A stretch of DNA of 16,678 bases, taken from Phycisphaerales bacterium UBA7708 (GTDB taxonomy: Bacteria > Planctomycetota > Phycisphaerae > Sedimentisphaerales > Anaerohalosphaeraceae). The notes below the pieces were generated by a model. The model saw only the letters and a list, made by a program, of their open reading frames with translations, did not search any database and had not been told where the DNA came from. Made by a program: the position numbers and the translations under genes. Below are positions 1 through 7,510 of this stretch, piece after piece (position 1 is the first letter of the stretch; the number at the start of each line of letters is the position of its first letter). Where the stretch lies: the NCBI GenBank assembly GCA_002482415.1, contig DLFY01000208.1:1-16678 (forward strand). The letters run 5' to 3'.

Positions 1-318
1 GTCGTTCTTACGTCGCTCGACTTAAATGTCTGGTCCGGCGGCGGGGACACCAGTGTCAACTGGGCAGTGACAGGTTCATTGAGTGGATTGCTGGGTTCCG
101 GCATATTTAATACCCCTGACGGTTCAATGGTGACACACAGTATCAATCTTGTCGGCAACGGATCAGAAATACTGACACTTTCGCTTCAGCAGATATCCGG
201 CAACGATGCTTATCTTGCGATGGACAATCTGACATTTAGCGAAGTGGCGGTTCCTGAACCGGCAACATTGGTTTTGTTGGGTTTGGGCGGCATGGCGATT
301 CGCAGAAGAAGAGCCTGA
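1..318 (+). CDS. PEP-CTERM sorting-domain protein, C-terminal part (5' end outside window)
   Basis: The reading frame is open from base 1, so this is the last 105 residues of a longer protein; the in-frame GTG at 67 is internal and not a believable start. The visible part is Gly/Ser/Asn-rich, beta-strand-like and contains a DNLTF segment, which often closes jelly-roll domains of such exported proteins. The last 24 residues are a classic PEP-CTERM signal: VPEPATL, a hydrophobic LLGLGG stretch, then RRRR. In the known family this signal directs exported proteins to an exosortase-type system, so the protein is probably secreted or surface-bound. Its substrate cannot be told from this fragment. 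A strong terminator follows, so it ends its transcription unit. Confidence 0.88.
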   Translation, partial: VVLTSLDLNVWSGGGDTSVNWAVTGSLSGLLGSGIFNTPDGSMVTHSINLVGNGSEILTLSLQQISGNDAYLAMDNLTFSEVAVPEPATLVLLGLGGMAIRRRRA

Positions 319-344
319 AACGTATCTTTGGAATCAGCGTGTAA

Positions 345-381
345 TCGTCCCGGACTCTGCGGGTCCGGGACGAATGTTTTT
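345..381 (+). terminator. Rho-independent terminator
   Basis: A perfect 10-bp inverted repeat (345-354 with 364-373) with a 9-base spacer that can pair further (C355-G363, T356-G362), followed by TTTTT at 377-381. It lies 27 bases after the PEP-CTERM stop codon and closes that unit. An in-frame ATG at 374 sits inside this structure, one reason to reject it as the start of the next gene. Confidence 0.85.
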
Positions 382-401
382 CGCTGTTGTTTCATATCTC
401 A

Positions 402-415
402 GAATCCGAGGATTC
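402..415 (+). promoter_or_regulatory. Short inverted repeat upstream of the phosphatase-fold gene
   Basis: GAATCC and GGATTC are separated by two bases, giving a 14-base near-palindrome whose end lies 36 bases before the ATG at 452. It could be an operator or a small leader hairpin. Similar-sized inverted repeats sit at nearly the same distance before three other secreted-protein genes here, but with different sequences. Role not established. Confidence 0.3.
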
Positions 416-451
416 AATACCGAAAAGACGGGATTTCTGTTGGGAGTTGTT

Positions 452-1807
452 ATGCGTCATAAAAAAAACGGTTGTGGCTGTCTTGGTCTTTGTGTTTTGA
501 CGACAATCCTGTGTCTGCCCTTTTCAAGTGTTGAAGCGGCTGATCAACTGAAGATTATGTCATTTAATGTATGGACTGTTGAAAACACTCAGAGCGGCCG
601 CAATAGGATTGTTGACATTGTACATACCAGCGGCGCCGATGTTGTAGGGTTCCAGGAACTGTCCAACGCAGCACAAATTGCCGCTTCACTCGGGTGGACC
701 TTGCATCAAAACGGCGAAAAGCCGATCATGAGCAGGTATCCGATTGTGGCCAACAGCCCCGGCGGACTGGGAGCCAGAATTGCATTGCCAAACGGTGCCT
801 ATGCGTGGGTGTTCAATGTGCATCTGCCGGCCTATCCCTATGAGCCTTACGATTTGCGTGACGGCAAACTGGCAAAGAAAGAAGCATCTGTCATCGCGTC
901 GGCCAATAATACACGCGGCTCGCAAGTTACTGCATTGCTGAATGACATTGCCGCTGTCGGCGCTCTGACTTCTGGGGATAAGGTATTTGTGACCGGTGAT
1001 TTCAATGAACCGTCGTGCCTCGATTGGACTCAGGCGGCTGTCGACGCTACGAGCAGAACGTATGATATTAAAGTGGAGTGGCCTGTCTCCAAACGAATCA
1101 TCGATTTTGGGTTTACAGACTCGCTGCGTGCCGTACGGCCGGATGCTGTCTTCGATCGTGCCTATACATGGACGCCTCTGCCGGGCAGCAACGAGGTACA
1201 CGACCGCATTGATATTATCTATTTTGCCGGATGCGATGTAAGACCGATATCTGTACAGAATATTGGTCCCGTCGGCGGCAATCCAAACACCGATATCGAA
1301 TACTCAGGCTACCCTTCGGATCATCGGGCCGTGCTGGCAGCATTCGTGTTTACTCCTCCGGTTGTCAGCGCAGGTGACAATATACTGACAACACTGGAAC
1401 TGGCGAGCGTTCCCAATGCGCTGACTCTGGGCGGTTCTGTGAAGGATGATTACAGTCCCCATACCGTCAGATGGGAAGCCTTCGAGGTCGCTCTGGGCGG
1501 CGGTTTGACAACGAAAGTGGTCTTTGCTGACGCGACGGATCCACACACGGCGGTCACAATCAGGGAAGCGGGAACTTATGTCCTGAAGTTGACCGCTTCA
1601 GACAGTAACGGCTCGTTTTCGGATCAGATGGAGATCGTCGTATATGAAGATGCCTGCGAGGCGAATAAAGCCACGGGCACATGGGTTGCCAATTATTACG
1701 ACCGCAATGGGGACTGTATTGTGGATATGGAAGATTTCACGATCCTGGCAGCGGAGTGGCTGGATTCGACAGCATTGACCGAGAGTTTTGCTGTTCGTCG
1801 TCAGTAA
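452..1807 (+). CDS. Secreted endonuclease/exonuclease/phosphatase-family enzyme with PKD-like domain and EF-hand tail
   Basis: The product has 451 residues from ATG 452, chosen because GGGAG lies just upstream and because it puts a signal peptide first (basic MRHKK, hydrophobic core, cleavage near VEA-AD at about 29/30). Residues 33-300 carry the metal-dependent DNase I-like fold motifs in order: MSFNVW (Asn39), GFQEL (Glu69), FNVHLP (His124), TGDFNEP (Asp183, Asn185), DRIDII (about 251-256) and SDH (Asp290, His291). All expected catalytic residues are present, so a phosphodiesterase or phosphomonoesterase activity is likely; whether the substrate is DNA, a phospholipid or a sugar phosphate cannot be read. 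A PKD/Ig-like region follows (about 305-400). The C-terminus (about 416-440) is a single EF-hand loop, DRNGDCIVDMEDF, plus an AAEWL helix, the tail shared with the proteins at 5096 and 8432. The gene stands alone between a terminator and a long gap. Confidence 0.9.
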   Translation: MRHKKNGCGCLGLCVLTTILCLPFSSVEAADQLKIMSFNVWTVENTQSGRNRIVDIVHTSGADVVGFQELSNAAQIAASLGWTLHQNGEKPIMSRYPIVANSPGGLGARIALPNGAYAWVFNVHLPAYPYEPYDLRDGKLAKKEASVIASANNTRGSQVTALLNDIAAVGALTSGDKVFVTGDFNEPSCLDWTQAAVDATSRTYDIKVEWPVSKRIIDFGFTDSLRAVRPDAVFDRAYTWTPLPGSNEVHDRIDIIYFAGCDVRPISVQNIGPVGGNPNTDIEYSGYPSDHRAVLAAFVFTPPVVSAGDNILTTLELASVPNALTLGGSVKDDYSPHTVRWEAFEVALGGGLTTKVVFADATDPHTAVTIREAGTYVLKLTASDSNGSFSDQMEIVVYEDACEANKATGTWVANYYDRNGDCIVDMEDFTILAAEWLDSTALTESFAVRRQ

Positions 1808-1950
1808 GAAGCAACGATATGAGAGGTCTGGACGTAATCCACCATCACGACAACTGCCGCCCTGTGCAAAAATCCATCTGACGTCTCAAGCAGGTGTTTT
1901 GCAGTTGGTTGTGTTGGGGCCGGAACTGATTGATTCAAAACACGCCGGGA

Positions 1951-2092
1951 CAGTCAAACTTTCCTCAAAATGCAGTTCAAGACAGTAAAAAACCGTGTTG
2001 GAATAGCAATGAACAGAGATGGTGTGTAAGCCCTTGACATTGCTGATGTTAAGTGTTAAATGTAGATTTTTTGTGGGGTTGCAAAAAAGGCT
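1951..2092 (+). repeat. Diverged direct repeat, copy R1
   Basis: Aligns by eye with 11432-11564 in the same orientation, with only small gaps and roughly two-thirds identical positions over the core. Shared landmarks in order are AAAAT..AGTT.AAG.CA, an A-run, GTGTTG, ATAGCAA.GAA.AGAGA, TTGACATTG (R2: CTGACTTTG), GTTAAGTGTTAAAT (R2: GTTAAACGTTTAAT), a T-run, an A-run and GGCT. On the plus strand TTGACA (2035-2040) is followed after 17 bases by TAAATG, a possible promoter. On the minus strand a weak GGCT/AGCC hairpin followed by six T resembles a terminator. Confidence 0.6.
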
Positions 2093-2569
2093 GCATGCTA
2101 GCCAAAATAGTCATCCAACCATCCGTCGCCAAAGGCGCTTGTATATTGTATATCTTTTCTGCAATGCAAACACTCAACAACCGGATAAATTCAAAAATTA
2201 GTATTTAAGTGCTTGTATTTAAATGTTTTATGTGCGTCTCTTTTTTGATGCACATTTTACATAGCCTCCAATTTGAATATTTTTCCTTATTCCCGAAAAC
2301 ACAAGAAATTTGAGGAACTACTACTTTATTTCGATGAAGTTTATTGCTCCAATTTTTATAGCGAGTATTTTGTTCTGATCCATCCCCATAAAACTGAGCC
2401 GTTGACAACTGTAAATTGAAAATATCGCATTATGTTAAAGCAGGATGTTGTGCATTTCCAGCATTCAGTCTTTATGAGAAAAAATAATGTACCCAAAGAA
2501 CAGATACTATCATTGACTTTTAATCCAATTTCGTTGGGTGAGACATAAAATTAACAAAATCTCAAAATG

Positions 2570-2598
2570 TTGTCGACTGTTACCTGCTTTAGTATATG
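2570..2598 (+). promoter_or_regulatory. Candidate sigma-70-type promoter for the sigma/FecR operon
   Basis: TTGTCG (2570-2575) is separated by 17 bases from TATATG (2593-2598), about 110 bases before the sigma-factor ATG. Each box matches the consensus at four of six positions, so this is only suggestive. A promoter read by the encoded sigma factor itself is equally possible and would not look like this. Confidence 0.25.
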
Positions 2599-2706
2599 GA
2601 GTTATGCAAAAAACATTGTCGAGGGAATCCGCTACGTATATTTTTATTCAAAAAAATAAGAGATTCCACCCTATCCTTAATATAGCATAGTTATAAAAAG
2701 GTATTT

Positions 2707-3246
2707 ATGACAAGAGAATGGAAAGACAAAATCTATTTAGAAACTGATCGCGGCAAGCATTTCATGATGTTATATATGAGTGTTCAACGCCGCTTATATG
2801 GATATGTTATGTCCAGCATACCAAATCCCTCTGATGCAGATGACATCGTTCAGGAAACGGTCTCTATCATGTGGTCAGAATTCGACAAATTCCAGCCGGG
2901 AACCAATTTTGCCGCATGGGCATTATGTATTGCCCGTTATCAGATTCTGACCTATCGCAAACAAATAACAAAAACAAAAAGAGTGTTCAGTGAACAGGCC
3001 ATGGAGGCCATTCAGGAAGTCGCAGAGACAACGAATCATCTGGAACAGGAACGTCGGAAAGCACTTCAGCATTGTCTGGAAAAGCTCGGCGAAAAAGAGC
3101 GAAAAATTCTGTGTTTTCGATATGAAATCGGAGCCACCCTGCGCACAGTTTCAGAACGGCTGAACATCAATAATAACACATTGTACAATGTCCTGGGCCG
3201 AATCCACATTACATTGTTGAATTGTGTTCGCAGGAACATGGCGTAA
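2707..3246 (+). CDS. ECF-like sigma-70 family RNA polymerase sigma factor (Rhodopirellula/Verrucomicrobium type)
   Basis: The product has 179 residues. ATG 2707 follows AAAAGG at 5 bases. Region 2 spans about residues 15-86, with the RRLYGYV helix, the acidic core-binding motif DADDIVQETV (43-52) and the -10-binding helix around NFAAWALCIARYQI. Region 4 spans about 115-175, with LEKLGEKERKIL and a helix-turn-helix containing TLRTVSERLNINNNTLYNVL. Region 3 is absent, as expected for ECF-type factors. The family recruits RNA polymerase to a small regulon when released by a cognate anti-sigma factor. The next gene, 15 bases downstream, encodes a FecR-like membrane protein, the usual partner in this phylum. 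Likely targets are itself and the secreted-protein genes that follow; that is inferred from position only. Confidence 0.92.
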   Translation: MTREWKDKIYLETDRGKHFMMLYMSVQRRLYGYVMSSIPNPSDADDIVQETVSIMWSEFDKFQPGTNFAAWALCIARYQILTYRKQITKTKRVFSEQAMEAIQEVAETTNHLEQERRKALQHCLEKLGEKERKILCFRYEIGATLRTVSERLNINNNTLYNVLGRIHITLLNCVRRNMA

Positions 3247-3261
3247 AAGGATCCGGGGCCT

Positions 3262-4833
3262 ATGAATGCTGAACAAATTAGCGAACTCTACAGATTATTG
3301 AACGCATTACGTGAAGATATTATCACAGATGCGGATTTTGAACGGTTGGACTCCTGGATTACGGAAAATGATCGGGTCTGCCGTTTGTATGTCGATTATA
3401 TAAAAATATGGGCTGAACTTCAGGGTTTTCAGGCTGCTGCGATGCCCGATGATAGTTCAGTATCAGAGGATACCTGGTTATCAAACGAAAAAAACTTCGC
3501 TGAGTCCCAATTCTGGGGAATACTGGCGGCACATGAAAAGGCGGCTGAGGCTGTTGAGCTGGCGAAGCAAAAACCGCAGCAGGAGTTGATTCAACAGGTA
3601 GTCTATGCATCCAGGGAAAAACCAAAAATCAGTAAATCCTTAATATTTACGTTTGTTTCAGTTGCCGCAGCTTTATTAATATTGATTATGTACGTCAATT
3701 TGTTCCCGGTTTCCAGATCCATTGCAACCCTGGCTGAATCGGCTCACGCCCAATGGGCTGATACGGAATGTCTCATAGAAATTGGTACGCGGCTTAAACA
3801 GGATGAAATGCGATTTCTCAAGCAAGGTGTCGTCAAGATACTATTTGACAGCGGTGCAGAAGTCGTGCTTGAGGGACCATCCGTGATAAAACTGCAGGAC
3901 AGCGACAGCATGGCGATTTATTCCGGCCGATTATATGCTTCTGTTCCCAGGCAGGCGACCGGCTTCGTCGTAAATACACCCAGTGCCCGGATCGTTGACC
4001 TTGGGACTGAATTCGGGGTTGATGTGGATGTTGCTGATACTGTTCGAGCAGAAGTTTATAAGGGTCAAGTGGCTATGCAGGTTGGTCCGGATTCGGCTGC
4101 TTCAAACGAATGCGTAATTGGAGTCGGCCAGGCCGGACTTGTGGGTCGGAGCGGACAATTATCCATTGCGGAATTTTCCTTGCAGCGCCGTGGTTTTATC
4201 CAGCGTACGGAGGAATTCCGGCTGGGCGTTTCGCTGCTGAATCGCAATCTGGTGGTGAATGGAGATTTCGAAAAGGACAATGTTGTTTACGATATTCAAA
4301 AAACGGATTCGCAAAAATTAACCGAAAATAACATAAATATATCCGGCTGGCAGGATTCATCGCCCGCAACCCTTAATACCTATGCAACCATGGGAGGAGG
4401 AGAAATAAGTTCCTTGCAGCGATCGGCTATTCCGGTTCCTCCTGACAAGGGCAACTGTTTTTTTGTGGGGCACGAGGATAGCGTGATTACTCAGGAAATC
4501 AACGTCGCAGAACTGCTTTATAAAATCAATAGAAGAGAAATCGGCTATGAACTATCCGGATGGATTGGCGGCTGGCTGAACCATGAAGATGCCCTTGAAA
4601 TCACAGCCTTGTTTTATGATTACTCCAACGAATTAATCGGTTCCGCCGCAATTGGGCCGGTCACCGCTGAACAGCGAAATAATCAGACCGGTTTTGTTGA
4701 GCGATCGGATAAAGGAATCATACCGCCAGGAACCCTGAGAATCATCGTTCGTCTCACGGCAACCAAACGGGATGGGGACAGCGCTGATGCGTATGCAGAT
4801 AATCTTAAATTTGTTTTGAACAGTCTCAATTAA
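3262..4833 (+). CDS. FecR domain-containing membrane protein (probable anti-sigma/sensor) with C-terminal jelly-roll-like domain
   Basis: The product has 523 residues. Residues 1-60 form a helical cytoplasmic segment of the type that binds sigma factors, rich in Asp/Glu and ending YVDYIKIWAEL. A Lys/Gln-rich linker leads to a single membrane span at about 126-148. The FecR domain follows at about 155-300, recognisable from FDSGAEVVLEGPS, SGRLYASVP, NTPSARIVDLGTEFGV and AEVYKGQVAM. The extra C-terminal part (about 328-523) starts LVVNGDFE, contains SGWQDSS, and ends ADNLKFVLN, a pattern typical of galactose-binding-like jelly rolls. The expected arrangement is sigma-binding inside and FecR plus a ligand-binding-like domain outside. 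The start follows GGATCCGGGG, 15 bases after the sigma stop codon, so the two genes are co-transcribed. The ligand is unknown. Confidence 0.88.
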   Translation: MNAEQISELYRLLNALREDIITDADFERLDSWITENDRVCRLYVDYIKIWAELQGFQAAAMPDDSSVSEDTWLSNEKNFAESQFWGILAAHEKAAEAVELAKQKPQQELIQQVVYASREKPKISKSLIFTFVSVAAALLILIMYVNLFPVSRSIATLAESAHAQWADTECLIEIGTRLKQDEMRFLKQGVVKILFDSGAEVVLEGPSVIKLQDSDSMAIYSGRLYASVPRQATGFVVNTPSARIVDLGTEFGVDVDVADTVRAEVYKGQVAMQVGPDSAASNECVIGVGQAGLVGRSGQLSIAEFSLQRRGFIQRTEEFRLGVSLLNRNLVVNGDFEKDNVVYDIQKTDSQKLTENNINISGWQDSSPATLNTYATMGGGEISSLQRSAIPVPPDKGNCFFVGHEDSVITQEINVAELLYKINRREIGYELSGWIGGWLNHEDALEITALFYDYSNELIGSAAIGPVTAEQRNNQTGFVERSDKGIIPPGTLRIIVRLTATKRDGDSADAYADNLKFVLNSLN

Positions 4834-5032
4834 TCAGAGGCAATGCAAAAGGATGAAAGAGTCAAGATTCCGGCGCACTTCCGTTCGCTGAATGCAAGGC
4901 AAGGACAGAAGAGTAAAATGAATAAACAGGAAATATATCTATGGAAATCACGGCCACGATTATGGTTATTGCAGTGTGTCTTGCAGTTGTGGTCTGACGC
5001 TATCAATAAGAACCAGCGTATCGTCTGTGTGT

Positions 5033-5056
5033 CTTTTCGCTATGATATGCGAAAAG
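5033..5056 (+). promoter_or_regulatory. Leader inverted repeat before the first LamG gene
   Basis: An 8-bp perfect inverted repeat, CTTTTCGC/GCGAAAAG, around an 8-base spacer, ending 39 bases before ATG 5096. The stretch from here to the start codon resembles 7442-7510 before the next LamG gene (CTTTTCG stem, GAAAAT, then TTTAAT next to GGAGGAA). It is probably a duplicated leader. No T-run follows, so it is not an intrinsic terminator. Confidence 0.4.
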
Positions 5057-5095
5057 GACAATGTAGAAAATAGAATTTAATATGGAGGAATCAGC

Positions 5096-7300
5096 ATGAA
5101 AAAATTAAGTGTTGCTTTCGTTGGAATGTTGGCGATGGTATCGCTGGCTCAGGCGGGCCTGGTGGGATTATGGGAATTTACGAATGCCTCCGATTTAACG
5201 GCCGCCACAATCGGAAATGATCTGGTACTCACTGGCAGCCACACAGCCGTGGCGGGCATTGGTGCCGGTGACGGTGCCGCTCGGATAGGCAGCAACAGCT
5301 ACTATAAGGTTACGCAGGAAATCGGTGCCAATGGCGGCGGTACTTATACCAACGAATGGACTCTGGTGTACGACATCAAGTGCCCTTTGACGGCGAGTTA
5401 CAGTTCGCTGCTTCAGACAAATAAGGCAAATACCAATGACGGTGAGCTGTTTACGAAGTCAAACGGAGAAATTGGATTAGCTGCCACACAGTACGCGCCG
5501 GCAGGGACAGTTAAGGCAAATACCTGGTTTCGTTTGGTTGTCCGTGTTGATAATGGATCTCTTTATGAATTGTGGATTAACGGAGTGCGTGTTCTGGGTG
5601 GAACTTCCCAGAGCATTGACGGACGGCTTTCTCTGGAAGATATATTTCTTTTGTTTGCGGACGAAGATGGGGAAGAAGAGAATGTTGATGTGACCAGGGT
5701 GGCTCTCTATGATGAGACCCTTTCAGAAACGGCTATCCAGGCGTTAGGCGGTGTCAATACGCCTATATCCGGTTTCATGGCTGTCAATGTTTCTCCTGTT
5801 CCCAATGCCAGAGGTGTTTTGCCGAACGCATCACTGCAATGGAAAGCTCCGCGTGACCCGAACAATGTCACGGCGGCAGATCCTCGTACGCGTTCATTTG
5901 TGGTGTATTGCGACCCCAATCTTGTACGACTGAAAACGTCGACCTATAATCATCACGCCGGCGTGCCTTACTTTGCAGATCAACTGCTGGATGGTAACAT
6001 TTCCGCTGATCCGATACAGAAGTATACCCCGTCTTCACTTCTGGCTATCAACACGACCTATTACTGGCGCGTGGATACGCGGACAAGCAGTGGGACTGAA
6101 CCCAACGACGTTGTTGTTGGTGCGATATGGTCATTTAATACAAATCAAAAACCGGAAAATGTCGTGGCTCACTCGGATATTGTTAAGCCTGGTGAAACAC
6201 ATGGCAGGATGGTTGTTACCACCGATAATCCGTCAGGTCTTCAACTGTTCCATCAGTGGTATTTGGATGTTGATCCGGGCACCACGGGCGATGAAGTATT
6301 GCTTTCTAATGGAGCCGCTTATACTGGCGTGAATACGGATACCCTAACCATGATTGATCCCGCTGTCGGCGCTCCGGCTGTTGGAGGAGACGAGGGTTTC
6401 TATGTTTGTGACGTGACTTCCTCAGGCGGGACGGTACGGTCAAATTCAGCACGCCTGGTCATTGGACGATTAGTCAATCATTTTGAATTTGATGGCAGCC
6501 TGACGGATTCGGCCGGCGGCTATGATGCCGAATTGACTACTGGCGGTCAGGCTCCGACCTGGCCTGCCGGTCAAATCGGAACGAGTTCAATGGAACTCTA
6601 TGGCGATAAGGGGGCAATCTTTGATTTAACAAAGTTTGCAATGAATCCTTATCCGACAACAGGACAGGAATTTACCCTTACAGCCTGGGTATATGTGGAT
6701 ACCCCCCATCCGGCTTGGGCCAGTATTATCAAGCACTGGAACGGCGGTGTATCTCGCGGGATGTTCCATTTTGGTCTTGATAGCGGAAGCGGTGCACTGG
6801 ATTTGCAGATCGATCAGGCAAACGAAACCGGAATACGCATTACGGACAGTGTCACGCTCCCAACGGGCCAGTGGCAGTTTGTAGCGGCAGTGGCCGATGG
6901 CGCGTATATTCATCTGTACCGGATGGGCGCCGACGAAACCGTTAGCAGCCGTCGTTTCGAAGTGGCTGCGAATGCTTATGACGGCACTCTGAATACTACA
7001 AGCACCAAGTGGGTTGGAATTGGCTGCAAACCGGCTGCTCAAGGGTCCGGAAACGATCCGGGAGCCGATCCGGGAGCTTCTGGTTTTTGGGATGGCAAGC
7101 TCGATGATCTGCGGGTCTATAATTATGGCCTGAATGCTGAACAAATTGCGGATATCTTTGGTTCCAGTGTTTGTATTTACAGCAAGAATCCCGTGCCGAG
7201 CTGGGTGTCCATGGATTTCAATAAAGATTGTAAAGTGTCTCTGGATGATTTTGCGGTGTTTGCCGCAGAATGGCTCCAGGGCGGAGTTTATAATCCGTAA
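5096..7300 (+). CDS. Secreted protein with two LamG/concanavalin A-like domains and an EF-hand tail
   Basis: The product has 734 residues, with GGAGG 8 bases before the ATG. The signal peptide MKKLSVAFVGMLAMVSLAQA is cut after residue 20. LamG module A (21-220) begins GLVGLWEF and carries DGAARIG, NEWTLVYDI, WFRLVVRVDNG, LWINGVRVL and FADEDGEEE. Fibronectin/Ig-like regions follow (about 225-455; YYWRVDTRTSSG and FYVCDVTSSGGT are typical strands). A second, different LamG domain occupies about 457-690 (LVNHFEFDGSLTDSAGG; FTLTAWVYV; WDGKLDDLRVYNYGL). The C-terminus (about 704-727) is an EF-hand loop, DFNKDCKVSLDDF, plus AAEWL. No catalytic motif is visible, so binding of glycan or another surface polymer is the best guess. 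It is the first of three genes sharing module A, downstream of the sigma/FecR pair. No terminator separates it from FecR, so read-through is possible. Confidence 0.88.
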   Translation: MKKLSVAFVGMLAMVSLAQAGLVGLWEFTNASDLTAATIGNDLVLTGSHTAVAGIGAGDGAARIGSNSYYKVTQEIGANGGGTYTNEWTLVYDIKCPLTASYSSLLQTNKANTNDGELFTKSNGEIGLAATQYAPAGTVKANTWFRLVVRVDNGSLYELWINGVRVLGGTSQSIDGRLSLEDIFLLFADEDGEEENVDVTRVALYDETLSETAIQALGGVNTPISGFMAVNVSPVPNARGVLPNASLQWKAPRDPNNVTAADPRTRSFVVYCDPNLVRLKTSTYNHHAGVPYFADQLLDGNISADPIQKYTPSSLLAINTTYYWRVDTRTSSGTEPNDVVVGAIWSFNTNQKPENVVAHSDIVKPGETHGRMVVTTDNPSGLQLFHQWYLDVDPGTTGDEVLLSNGAAYTGVNTDTLTMIDPAVGAPAVGGDEGFYVCDVTSSGGTVRSNSARLVIGRLVNHFEFDGSLTDSAGGYDAELTTGGQAPTWPAGQIGTSSMELYGDKGAIFDLTKFAMNPYPTTGQEFTLTAWVYVDTPHPAWASIIKHWNGGVSRGMFHFGLDSGSGALDLQIDQANETGIRITDSVTLPTGQWQFVAAVADGAYIHLYRMGADETVSSRRFEVAANAYDGTLNTTSTKWVGIGCKPAAQGSGNDPGADPGASGFWDGKLDDLRVYNYGLNAEQIADIFGSSVCIYSKNPVPSWVSMDFNKDCKVSLDDFAVFAAEWLQGGVYNP

Positions 7301-7319
7301 GAGCGGGATCATGTATTGT

Positions 7320-7403
7320 TACAAGGATAATATCTCGATCTCCACTTTGCTCGTGACACGGTGCGATGAAAAAGAAGTGGATTAATCGGATATTATCCTT
7401 GTA
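7320..7403. repeat. Long imperfect hairpin element (15-bp terminal inverted repeat)
   Basis: Bases 7320-7334 are perfectly complementary to 7389-7403. Inside, 7341-7347 pairs with 7375-7381, and CGT/ACG (7352-7354, 7358-7360) forms a small tip. The whole 84-base unit folds on itself between two LamG genes. No T-run directly follows the right arm, and no clear target-site duplication flanks it. It may act as an RNA stability or processing element, a read-through attenuator, or a very small mobile element. Confidence 0.55.
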
Positions 7404-7441
7404 TTCAGAAATAAGATCTTTTTGAAGAGTGTAAGACGGTG

Positions 7442-7468
7442 CCTTTTCGGAATCGTGTTTCGGAAAGG
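7442..7468 (+). promoter_or_regulatory. Leader inverted repeat before the second LamG gene
   Basis: CCTTTTC pairs with GGAAAGG (7 pairs, one G-T), ending 42 bases before ATG 7511. Together with the bases up to GGAGGAA it resembles the leader at 5033-5095, which suggests that the leader was duplicated along with the signal peptide and LamG module. Confidence 0.35.
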
Positions 7469-7510
7469 TGTGTATGAAAATCCGAGAAAAGTATTTAATG
7501 CGGAGGAAAG

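Larger units (their letters stand above)
1808..2706. other. Long intergenic region, AT-rich, with repeat copy R1 and probable leader of the sigma gene
   Basis: About 900 bases without a convincing gene. From about 2030 on it is visibly more AT-rich than its flanks. It holds repeat R1 (about 1951-2092), a 9-bp inverted repeat at 2230-2255 with a T-rich loop (one G-T pair), a tandem GTATTTAA motif near 2201-2221, and a nested inverted repeat just before the sigma gene (2624-2629 with 2662-2667, and inside it 2644-2648 with 2655-2659). Short open frames on either strand, such as minus 2205-2408, lack ribosome-binding sites and recognisable motifs. It may hold a small RNA or decayed genes; the sequence does not decide. 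Confidence 0.6.

Noticed and set aside
374..451. Earlier ATG at 374 as start of the phosphatase-fold gene
   Set aside because: It lies on the edge of the preceding terminator, has no ribosome-binding site and would bury the signal peptide behind 26 residues.
686..1201. Long antisense frame over the phosphatase-fold gene and similar frames over other genes
   Set aside because: They lie opposite genes with clear domains and have no motifs or ribosome-binding sites of their own.
2035..2062. dif-like or integron attC-like site in R1
   Set aside because: GTTAAGT and TGTTAAAT recall recombinase half-sites, but the spacing and the other half do not fit, and no recombinase gene is present.
2083..2103. 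Minus-strand intrinsic terminator in R1
   Set aside because: The stem is only four base pairs and no minus-strand gene lies upstream of it; noted only as part of R1.
2205..2408. 67-residue minus-strand frame in the AT-rich gap
   Set aside because: Lys/Asn/Thr-rich composition expected from AT-rich DNA, no ribosome-binding site and no motif.
4843..5073. 76-residue open frame between FecR and the first LamG gene
   Set aside because: No ribosome-binding site of note, composition unlike a real protein and no recognisable motif; it also overlaps the leader inverted repeat.
7320..7403. Miniature inverted-repeat transposable element
   Set aside because: Terminal inverted repeats are present, but no flanking target duplication is clear and only one copy is seen here; kept as a structural repeat.
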